Shown: positions 1-5,182 of the stretch, piece by piece
Position numbering within the stretch: position 1 is the first letter of the stretch
Layout: every line of letters starts with the position of its first letter
Source: Arthrobacter sp.
GTDB taxonomy: Bacteria; Actinomycetota; Actinomycetes; Actinomycetales; Micrococcaceae
DNA length: 9,186 nucleotides
Direction: 5' to 3'
NCBI GenBank assembly: GCA_030147325.1
Contig: JASLAA010000112.1
Span: 1 to 9,186, forward strand
Translations under genes and position numbers: made by a program
The notes under the pieces: generated by a model
The model's database searches: none
Told to the model about the DNA's origin: nothing
The model's input: only the letters and a program-made list of their open reading frames with translations

Positions 1-505
1 CGGCACGGGCAAGACCGCCCGCGTCCTGGTGTTCGCGACGGGTGAGAAGGCCGAGGCGGCCATCGCCGCCGGGGCCGACTTCGTCGGTTCCGACGACATG
101 ATCGAGAAGGTGTCCGGCGGCTGGACCGACTTCGACGCCGCCGTCGCCACCCCGGACCTCATGGGTAAGGTGGGACGCCTGGGCAAGATCCTCGGCCCCC
201 GCAACCTGATGCCGAACCCCAAGACCGGAACGGTCACGGCGGACGTCGCGAAGGCTGTCACCGACATCAAGGGTGGAAAGATCGACTTCCGCGTCGACAA
301 GCACTCCAACCTGCACTTCATCATCGGCAAGGTCTCCTTCGACGAGCAGAAGCTGGGCGAGAACTACGCCGCGGCGCTCGAGGAGATCCTCCGTCTCAAG
401 CCGTCCGCATCGAAGGGTCGCTACATCCAGAAGGCGACCGTCTCGACCACCTTCGGTCCCGGCATCTCCGTGGACCCGAGCGTGACCAAGGTCTTCGCCG
501 TCTAG
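1..505 (+). CDS. rplA: 50S ribosomal protein L1, 3' part (5' end outside window)
   Basis: L1 binds 23S rRNA at the L1 stalk, which helps release deacylated tRNA from the E site; in many bacteria it also represses its own rplK-rplA mRNA. The reading frame is already open at base 2, so the gene enters from the left and an apparent GTG at 29 is internal. The visible 167 residues begin with GTGKTARVLVFATGEKAEAA in part, the usual L1 nucleotide-loop-like segment, followed by LMGKVGRLGKILGPRNLMPN, the signature of the family, and a C-terminal part with GKIDFRVDK and LKPSASKG. The family is about 230 residues long, so roughly the first quarter to third is missing. The TAG stop at 503-505 is followed 17 bases later by a strong terminator, so the rplK-rplA transcript should end here rather than run into rplJ. 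Identification is close to certain. Confidence 0.97.
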   Translation, partial: GTGKTARVLVFATGEKAEAAIAAGADFVGSDDMIEKVSGGWTDFDAAVATPDLMGKVGRLGKILGPRNLMPNPKTGTVTADVAKAVTDIKGGKIDFRVDKHSNLHFIIGKVSFDEQKLGENYAAALEEILRLKPSASKGRYIQKATVSTTFGPGISVDPSVTKVFAV

Positions 506-521
506 GTCGACCGGAGGAAGG

Positions 522-550
522 GCCCCGCAGCGTCTGCTGCGGGGCTCTTT
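522..550 (+). terminator. Rho-independent terminator after rplA
   Basis: A perfect 10-bp GC-rich stem (GCCCCGCAGC at 522-531 with GCTGCGGGGC at 536-545) closes a GTCT loop and is followed by TCTTT. It sits 17 bases after the rplA stop and separates the L1 transcript from the GNAT gene, whose own promoter starts at 574. Confidence 0.9.
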
Positions 551-573
551 CGTCTCTGCGGACCCTTCCGCCA

Positions 574-603
574 TTGAGAAACACCAATCACTGAGGTTAC
601 GCT
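574..603 (+). promoter_or_regulatory. Promoter of the GNAT gene, apparently leaderless
   Basis: TTGAGA (574-579) and TACGCT (598-603) are separated by 18 bases. Transcription would start about 6-7 bases after the -10, which is on or beside the A of the ATG at 610. No Shine-Dalgarno sequence lies before that ATG. The rplJ promoter has the same -10 and the same spacing, which supports the call. Confidence 0.65.
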
Positions 604-609
604 CGGGAC

Positions 610-1767
610 ATGACGCGTACCGGTATCGAACGACTCCCCGTTCCGGCCTCCCTGGCGGCCGAGGGCGGTGATGACTTCGCGCAGAGCGCTGCTGTCGGGA
701 ACGCCGTCGAGCGGCACCTGTGGGGGCACGACGACTTCACCACCGACGCCGAGGAGCGGATCCTCATGGTCCAGCCGACCCCGGACCGCGAGTACGTCCT
801 CGGAGTGGCTCGTGACGGGGGCAGGATCGTCGGCAATGCCCGCATCAGTATTCCGCTGCGCGACAACCTGCAGGCCGCCTACGTCCAGGTCGAGGTCCTG
901 CCGGAGATGCGCCGGCAGGGGATCGCGTCGGCGCTCCTGGCCTTCGCCGAGGAGCAACTCAGGACGCGGGGGAGGACCACCATCATGTCGTGGAGCGACA
1001 CCCGGGCCGAGCCCTGCCCCGACACCGATGCCGGTCCCGACGCCGGGGGTGAGCGGGGCAAGGAGGCCTCAGAGCCCGCGGTAGCACGGCTCGTGCCTCC
1101 CAGCGGTGCGGGCTGGTACCCGGCCGAGGACGCCGCCGCCCGACTGGCCGTGGCCCGTGGATTCGACCTCGTGCAGGTCGACCGTCAGAGCGTCCTGCAT
1201 CTCGCCGACGTACGCTCGGGTCGAGGCAGCGTGCGCGTGCGCGCCCAGGAGGCCGAGGCGCGGGCCAGGGGATCGCGAGCGTACGACCTGGTGCGATGGG
1301 TGGACCGCTGTCCCGGCGATCTCGTGGACGACTACTCCCTCCTGCGCCGCCGGATGAGTACCGACCCCCCGCTCGGGGGCTTCGCCCAGCAGGAGGAGTT
1401 GTGGGACGAGGGGCGCATCCGTCGTGAGGAGGAGCGTTCCCTCGCAGCCGGCGCCTCGACCCTCGTCGAGGCGGTGCGGCACAGGATGTCGGGGCAGCTC
1501 GTCGGGCACACGATCCTCGAACGCTTCGACGCACGGCCCGCCGTCGTCTACCAGGAGGACACCCTGGTTCTCGACGAGCATCGCGGCCACCGGCTCGGCC
1601 TGTGGCTGAAGGCGAGCAACCTGCTGCGTTCCGCGCACGCCTGGACCGACGCCGAACGCATCTACACCTGGAACGCCGAGGAGAACAGCTTCATGCTGGA
1701 CGTGAACGTGGCCCTCGGCTTCCGGCCCTCGGGCCGGACGGCCGGCTGGCAGCGGGTCCTTCCCTGA
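610..1767 (+). CDS. Tandem GNAT-family N-acetyltransferase
   Basis: The 385-residue protein looks like two GNAT folds in one chain. The N-terminal copy has a clear motif A, beta-strand VEVLPEMRRQGIASALLAFA (residues 94-113), whose RRQGIA loop should hold the acetyl-CoA pyrophosphate. The C-terminal copy has TLVLDEHRGHRLGLWLK (318-334), again with an RGHRLG loop, and a closing NSFMLDVNVALGFRP (359-373) typical of the GNAT end. Residues about 132-170 form a Pro/Asp/Gly/Glu-rich linker. Two-domain GNATs are common in actinobacteria (mycothiol synthase MshD is one), but nothing here identifies a substrate. No signal peptide or membrane segment is seen, so it should be cytosolic. The start at 610 was chosen because a promoter -10 ends only 6 bases upstream. 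No terminator separates its stop from the rplJ promoter, so its transcript may run into rplJ-rplL. The fold call is firm; the function is unknown. Confidence 0.86.
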   Translation: MTRTGIERLPVPASLAAEGGDDFAQSAAVGNAVERHLWGHDDFTTDAEERILMVQPTPDREYVLGVARDGGRIVGNARISIPLRDNLQAAYVQVEVLPEMRRQGIASALLAFAEEQLRTRGRTTIMSWSDTRAEPCPDTDAGPDAGGERGKEASEPAVARLVPPSGAGWYPAEDAAARLAVARGFDLVQVDRQSVLHLADVRSGRGSVRVRAQEAEARARGSRAYDLVRWVDRCPGDLVDDYSLLRRRMSTDPPLGGFAQQEELWDEGRIRREEERSLAAGASTLVEAVRHRMSGQLVGHTILERFDARPAVVYQEDTLVLDEHRGHRLGLWLKASNLLRSAHAWTDAERIYTWNAEENSFMLDVNVALGFRPSGRTAGWQRVLP

Positions 1768-1773
1768 GTCGAT

Positions 1774-1803
1774 TTGGTGGCACTGGCGCAGGTCACGTAC
1801 GCT
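1774..1803 (+). promoter_or_regulatory. Promoter of the rplJ-rplL operon
   Basis: TTGGTG (1774-1779) and TACGCT (1798-1803) are spaced by 18 bases, starting only 6 bases after the GNAT stop. The predicted start near 1810 gives a 5' UTR of about 220 nt, matching the length expected for a structured L10 leader. The position immediately before the leader motifs makes this a good call, although the start site itself is not proven. Confidence 0.7.
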
Positions 1804-1806
1804 GGA

Positions 1807-1988
1807 ACTACCAAAGACCGTCGGTCGATCCTCCTCCGCTTTCCTCCTGTGCTCCGGCACGGAGCAGGACAGAAGGAGAGGGATCCGAAAGTTCCCGTGA
1901 GGGACGGCCTACGCAGGTGAACGAAGCTCCTCTCCGCGGATCCGTCCGCGTCGAGTACAGCCCCGTGCATCTGCGCGGGGCGTTTTTT
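1807..1988 (+). promoter_or_regulatory. L10 leader (rplJ-rplL autoregulatory 5' UTR)
   Basis: This stretch has the layout of the ribosomal protein L10 leader family. Near the 5' end is ACCAAAGACCGTCGGTC. A long arm follows: GATCCTCCTCC (1827-1837) pairs imperfectly with GGAGAGGGATC (1875-1885) and is capped by TCCT-GT-GCTCC pairing with GGAGCAGGA around a GGCAC loop. Next is a short hairpin with a GTGA (GNRA) loop at 1891-1904, then the single-stranded GGCCTACGCAGGTGAACGAAG segment at 1906-1926 that resembles the conserved L10-binding part. A perfect 6-bp hairpin CGCGGA/TCCGCG with a TCCG loop (1935-1950) comes before the attenuator. Known leaders of this family bind the L10-(L7/L12) complex and lower rplJL expression; that this one does is inferred from its position and motifs. 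Confidence 0.82.
1960..1988 (+). terminator. Intrinsic attenuator at the end of the L10 leader
   Basis: A 9-bp stem (GCCCCGTGC at 1960-1968, GCGCGGGGC at 1973-1981, one G-U pair) with an ATCT loop runs directly into G and six T. It lies 43 bases before the rplJ start codon and inside the transcript, so it is an attenuator rather than an end-of-gene terminator, with no gene upstream for it to serve except GNAT readthrough. Confidence 0.87.
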
Positions 1989-2031
1989 ATTGGAGCCGGA
2001 ACGCCGTCGCATATTCCCCGGAAGGAGGGTT

Positions 2032-2628
2032 ATGGCAACGCCAACAAAGGTTTCTGCAGTGGATGAGATCACCACCGATTTCAAGGACTCCACCGCTGCT
2101 GTCCTGACCGAATACCGCGGGCTCACTGTTGCTCAGCTCAAGGAACTGCGCCGCGCCCTGGGTGCGGACACCAAGTTCTCGGTCGTCAAGAACACCCTGA
2201 CGGGCATCGCGGCAAAGGAAGCAGGCATCGACGCGTTCGACGGCCAGCTGTCCGGTCCCACCGCGATCGCCTTCATCAAGGGTGACGCCGTAGCTGCCGC
2301 CAAGAGCCTCACGGATTTCGCGAAAGCCAACCCGAAGCTCGTCATCAAGACTGGAATCTTCGAGGGCAAGGCCCTCGACGCAACCGAGGTCATCGCCCTG
2401 GCGGCCCTCGAATCGCGTGAACTCCAGCTCGCTCGGGTGGCTGGTGTGCTCAAGGCACCGATGTCCGCCCTGGCCCGCACCGTCGATGCACTGCGCATCA
2501 AGCTCGAAGAGGAAAGCGGCGCTGCACCCGCAGCCGACGCCGACTCTGCTGCCGAGGAAGCCGCTGCACCCGCAGAAGCTCCCGCGGAGGCTCCCGCCGA
2601 GGAAGCCGCAGCAACCGAAGCGAACTAG
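2032..2628 (+). CDS. rplJ: 50S ribosomal protein L10
   Basis: L10 anchors L7/L12 dimers to 23S rRNA at the base of the ribosomal stalk, where translation factors bind. The N-terminal globular part is clear: DEITTDFKDSTAAVLTEYRG, then LTVAQLKELRRALG and FSVVKNTLTGIAAKEAG. The helical part that carries L7/L12, around LARVAGVLKAPMSALARTVD, is followed by a long Ala/Glu/Pro tail (residues about 162-198, with repeated APAE units), which makes the 198-residue protein longer than the usual 165-180. The ATG at 2032 was chosen over the in-frame upstream TTG at 1990 because GGAAGGAGG lies at 2020-2028 and because the TTG falls at the end of the attenuator. rplL follows after 57 bases in the same operon. 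Expression is expected to be controlled by the leader and attenuator just upstream. Confidence 0.97.
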   Translation: MATPTKVSAVDEITTDFKDSTAAVLTEYRGLTVAQLKELRRALGADTKFSVVKNTLTGIAAKEAGIDAFDGQLSGPTAIAFIKGDAVAAAKSLTDFAKANPKLVIKTGIFEGKALDATEVIALAALESRELQLARVAGVLKAPMSALARTVDALRIKLEEESGAAPAADADSAAEEAAAPAEAPAEAPAEEAAATEAN

Positions 2629-2651
2629 TTTCGCCTCGATCCACACACTCC

Positions 2652-2664
2652 GGTGCAGTGCACC
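2652..2664 (+). repeat. Perfect inverted repeat in the rplJ-rplL spacer
   Basis: GGTGCA-G-TGCACC is a perfect 13-base palindrome, able to form a 5-bp hairpin with a 3-base loop in the mRNA. It ends 6 bases before the rplL ribosome-binding site AAAGGAAGGA (about 2668-2677). It may separate translation of the two genes, but this is only a suggestion. Confidence 0.5.
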
Positions 2665-2685
2665 ACTAAAGGAAGGACGCCTCCC

Positions 2686-3063
2686 ATGGCGAAGCTCACC
2701 AACGAAGAGCTCATCGAAGCTTTCAAGGAACTGTCCATCATCGAGCTCTCGGACTTCGTGAAGCTGTTCGAGGAGACCTTCGATGTCACCGCAGCTGCTG
2801 TTGCAGTCGCAGGCCCCGCCGGTGGCGGAGCCGAGGCCGAGGCCGAGGAGCAGACCGCTTTCGACGTCATCCTCGAAGCTGCAGGCGACAAGAAGATCGC
2901 AGTGATCAAGGAAGTTCGCGCGCTCACCTCGCTGGGCCTGAAGGAAGCCAAGGACGTTGTCGACAGCGCCCCCAAGGCCGTCCTCGAAGGTGCCACCAAG
3001 GAAGCCGCAGAGAAGGCCAAGGAGTCCCTCGAGGCCGCCGGCGCCACCGTCACCCTCAAGTAA
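2686..3063 (+). CDS. rplL: 50S ribosomal protein L7/L12
   Basis: L7/L12 is the multicopy stalk protein that recruits and activates the translation GTPases EF-Tu, EF-G and IF2. The 125-residue length is normal. Three parts are visible: an N-terminal dimerisation and L10-binding domain (about 1-36, with LIEAFKELSIIELSDFVKLF), a flexible Ala/Gly/Glu hinge (about 37-57), and a C-terminal factor-binding domain (from FDVILEAAGDKKIAVIKEVR, through LTSLGLKEAKDVVDSAPKAV, to the last residue). The ATG at 2686 is preceded by GGAAGGACG; an in-frame ATG at 2653 lies inside the spacer palindrome and has no ribosome-binding site. It is the last gene of the rplJ-rplL operon and is followed by a strong terminator. 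Confidence 0.98.
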   Translation: MAKLTNEELIEAFKELSIIELSDFVKLFEETFDVTAAAVAVAGPAGGGAEAEAEEQTAFDVILEAAGDKKIAVIKEVRALTSLGLKEAKDVVDSAPKAVLEGATKEAAEKAKESLEAAGATVTLK

Positions 3064-3088
3064 CACCACACTGCACGCAGCGACGGCC

Positions 3089-3114
3089 TCCGGCTGTGGC
3101 TGCCGCAGGCCGGA
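3089..3114 (+). other. Hairpin between rplL and its terminator
   Basis: TCCGGC (3089-3094) pairs with GCCGGA (3109-3114), extended inside by TGTG/CGCA with one bulged G, leaving a GCTGC loop. It abuts the terminator stem directly, so the rplL mRNA would end in two stacked hairpins. It could protect the 3' end or be a processing site; there is no direct evidence for either. Confidence 0.45.
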
Positions 3115-3145
3115 AGAGCCCCGCTTCTCGAAGCGGGGCTCTTTT
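3115..3145 (+). terminator. Rho-independent terminator after rplL
   Basis: A perfect 12-bp stem (AGAGCCCCGCTT at 3115-3126, AAGCGGGGCTCT at 3131-3142) with a CTCG loop ends in TTTT, 51 bases after the rplL stop. It also lies 31 bases beyond the stop of the convergent thiolase gene. On the minus strand it is followed only by TCTT, so it would terminate thiolase transcripts less well. Confidence 0.9.
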
Positions 3146-3173
3146 CCGTTCACGGGGAGAACGGAGGCGTTCG

Positions 3174-4373
3174 TCAGCGCCAGAGGAGCAGGGCTTCTCC
3201 CTGGCCGCCTCCGCCGCACAGGCTGACCGCACTCCGTCCAGTGCCGCGCCGGGAGAGTTCCATCGCCGCATGCAGGGCGAGGCGGGCACCGGAGGCCCCG
3301 ATCGGATGACCCAGGGCGATCGCCCCACCATGGATATTGCACTGCTCCAACGGATAGTCCAGGTCCTTGAGGGACTGCACCGCCACCGAGCCGAAGGCCT
3401 CGTTGATCTCGATGAAGTCGAGCTCCGCAGCGGTCCATCCCGCCCGGTCGAGGGCCTGCCTGATCGCCGTCGAGGGCTGGGAGTGGAGCGTGTTGTCCGG
3501 ACCGGCCACCTGGCCCGGGCGCCCGACGACGGCGAGGACGGTCAGTCCGGCCTCTTCCGCGTACGAGCGCGTCGTCAGCACCAGGGCGGCGGCGCCGTCG
3601 GACAGTGGTGAGGAGTTGCCGGCCGTGATCGCCCCGTCGGCGTTGAACGCGGGGCGTAGCTTCGCGAGGGACTCGACGGTCGTCGTCGGGCGGATTCCTT
3701 CATCGGTTGTCAGCACGACGTCGTCGCCCTTCTTCTGCCGCACGGTGAGCGGGACGATCTCCTCGGCAAGGAGCCCGCGATCCGTCGCGGCCGCCGCGCG
3801 CTGGTGCGAGGCCGCCGCGACGGCGTCCTGCGAGGTGCGGTCGATCTCGAGCCGCACGTTCCCGCGTTCGGTCGACGCTCCCATCGAGTCGTTGTCGAAC
3901 GCGTCGGTGAGTCCGTCGTGGGCCACGGAATCCAGCGCCTGGATGGATCCGTAGTTCCAGCCCTGGCGCGAGCCGGGTAGCAGGTGCGGCCCCCGAGTCA
4001 TGGATTCCTGGCCTCCGGCGACGGCGACACGCGCCTCGCCGCTGCGGATGAGCCGCGCGGCGTCGATGACCGCCGTGAGGCCGGAGAGACAGACCTTGTT
4101 GAGGGTCGCGGCCGGCACCGTCCAGGGGATGCCGGCGGCGACGGCGGCCTGGCGCGCGGGGTTCTGTCCGCAGCCCGCCTGCACCACGTGGCCCATGAGG
4201 ACGGCATCGACCGTGGCGGGGGCGACGCCTGCACGTTCGAGTGCGCCGGCGATGGCGCGTGCGCCGAGTTCGACAGCGGTGAAGGAGGCGAGCTGTCCGT
4301 TGAGGCGTCCGAGGGGTGTCCGGGCGCCGCCGACGATGACGACGTCGTCCGGTGTTGGCGTGGGTGTCGCCAT
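3174..4373 (-). CDS. Acetyl-CoA C-acetyltransferase (thiolase)
   Basis: The enzyme condenses two acetyl-CoA to acetoacetyl-CoA, or runs the reverse thiolytic step of fatty-acid or ketone breakdown. The 399 residues match the usual thiolase length of about 390-400. All catalytic landmarks are present: nucleophilic Cys95 in LNKVCLSGLTAV, NEAFG at 324-328, His356 in GGAIALGHPIGASGAR, and the second Cys386 in CGGGGQGEALLLW. The N-terminal DVVIVGGARTPLGRLNG is typical of the family. The ATG at 4373 has AAAGAGAG 7 bases upstream on the minus strand. It lies 81 bases downstream of idi on the same strand, so the two may be cotranscribed, and it converges on rplL. Acetoacetyl-CoA formation is also the first step of the mevalonate pathway, but no other gene of that pathway is in view. 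Whether it is biosynthetic or degradative cannot be decided from the sequence. Confidence 0.93.
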   Translation of the reverse strand: MATPTPTPDDVVIVGGARTPLGRLNGQLASFTAVELGARAIAGALERAGVAPATVDAVLMGHVVQAGCGQNPARQAAVAAGIPWTVPAATLNKVCLSGLTAVIDAARLIRSGEARVAVAGGQESMTRGPHLLPGSRQGWNYGSIQALDSVAHDGLTDAFDNDSMGASTERGNVRLEIDRTSQDAVAAASHQRAAAATDRGLLAEEIVPLTVRQKKGDDVVLTTDEGIRPTTTVESLAKLRPAFNADGAITAGNSSPLSDGAAALVLTTRSYAEEAGLTVLAVVGRPGQVAGPDNTLHSQPSTAIRQALDRAGWTAAELDFIEINEAFGSVAVQSLKDLDYPLEQCNIHGGAIALGHPIGASGARLALHAAMELSRRGTGRSAVSLCGGGGQGEALLLWR

Positions 4374-4454
4374 GGCGAAACTCTCTTTCGTCGTTGAAAT
4401 AGTGCCGTGGTCAGACTAGACGGTGGCGATCGTGCTGGCGCGGCGGAACGTGTC

Positions 4455-5063
4455 TCAGGACCGCCTGCGTGGCCCGGGCCCGTCGGGTCCCTCAGGGTAG
4501 AGCAGTGGGAGCTGGAGTGTCAGCCAGGGACTGAACGCCCACGGTGTGGCGGTGACGGCCCGCACCAGTGCGACGGCGTCCACCCACTGGTAATCCATGA
4601 CCTCGTCGGGCAGGGGATCGACGGCGCTGTCCGCGACAGCCGTGTACACCGGGCAGATCTCGTTCTCGACGATCCCCGAGGCATCGACGGCCCGGTAGCG
4701 GAAGTCGGGCAGCGCCGCCTCGATGTCCCGCACGGTGAAGCCGAGTTCCTGGGCGGCGCGTCGCTGCACCGCGTCCTCGAAGGCCTCACCGGGTGCAGGA
4801 TGTCCGCAGAACGAATTGGTCCAGACCCCGGGCCAGGCCTTCTTCCCGAGGGCGCGCCGCGTGACGAGGATGCGCCCGGCGTCGTCGAACACGTGGGTGG
4901 AGAACGCGAGGTGGAGGGGGGTGTCGAGGGTGTGGACGGTCGCCTTGGCATGGGTGCCCAGTGGTGTGCCGTCCTCCGCGAGCAGGACGACGACCTCGGC
5001 CTCGTCGCCCGTGCTCCGGCTCCCGGGCGCAGCCTCGTGAATGGTTCCGGCCTCGGTCGGCAT
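4455..5063 (-). CDS. idi: Isopentenyl-diphosphate delta-isomerase, type I (Nudix fold)
   Basis: Idi interconverts IPP and DMAPP, supplying the allylic starter used by prenyltransferases such as the neighbouring CrtE. The 202-residue protein shows the full type I set: metal-binding His44 and His51 (the latter in LHLAFSTHVF), catalytic Cys86 and His88 in WTNSFCGHP, a Nudix-like helix GEAFEDAVQRRAAQELGF (92-109), the second catalytic region SGIVENEICPVY with Glu133 and Glu135, Trp160, and the WAFSPWL tail motif. Compared with the E. coli enzyme it has about 20 extra N-terminal residues. The start at 5063 has a strong GGAGGAG site 7 bases upstream. It is divergent from crtE across 119 bases, and its product feeds that operon directly, which makes joint control likely. 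The call is firm. Confidence 0.95.
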   Translation of the reverse strand: MPTEAGTIHEAAPGSRSTGDEAEVVVLLAEDGTPLGTHAKATVHTLDTPLHLAFSTHVFDDAGRILVTRRALGKKAWPGVWTNSFCGHPAPGEAFEDAVQRRAAQELGFTVRDIEAALPDFRYRAVDASGIVENEICPVYTAVADSAVDPLPDEVMDYQWVDAVALVRAVTATPWAFSPWLTLQLPLLYPEGPDGPGPRRRS

Positions 5064-5182
5064 GATGGCTCTCCTCCAGTGGTTGTCCGCGGGATGCGTG
5101 AAGCCCGCGCCGACCGGCTCGACGGGCCGGCCGTATCCGCCCCGCGTTTCCTCAGGGACTGACTATCTTGTTTACTTTACCT
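5064..5182. promoter_or_regulatory. Divergent idi / crtE promoter region
   Basis: This 119-base spacer is GC-rich except for an AT-rich patch at about 5162-5184. The patch holds TATCTT (5164-5169), a plausible -10 for crtE, and on the other strand GATAGT (5167-5162), a plausible -10 for idi. Neither has a good -35, which would suit promoters that need an activator or alternative contact. A start from TATCTT would be about 5176, leaving only about 7 bases before the crtE ATG. A tandem TTTAC-TTTAC (5171-5180) lies between. Promoter strength and regulator are unknown. Confidence 0.4.

Noticed and set aside
3115..3145. The rplL terminator as a fully bidirectional terminator for the thiolase.
   Set aside because: On the minus strand the stem is followed by TCTTCC only, a poor U-tract, so efficient termination in that direction is doubtful.
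1987..3438. A 483-codon minus-strand frame opposite rplJ and rplL.
   Set aside because: It runs through two terminators and two ribosomal-protein genes and reflects their strongly biased codons.
5168..5182. TTG at 5168 as the crtE start.
   Set aside because: It overlaps the best -10 candidate, so it would lie upstream of the transcript start; it remains possible because AGGGA at 5154-5158 could serve as a ribosome-binding site.
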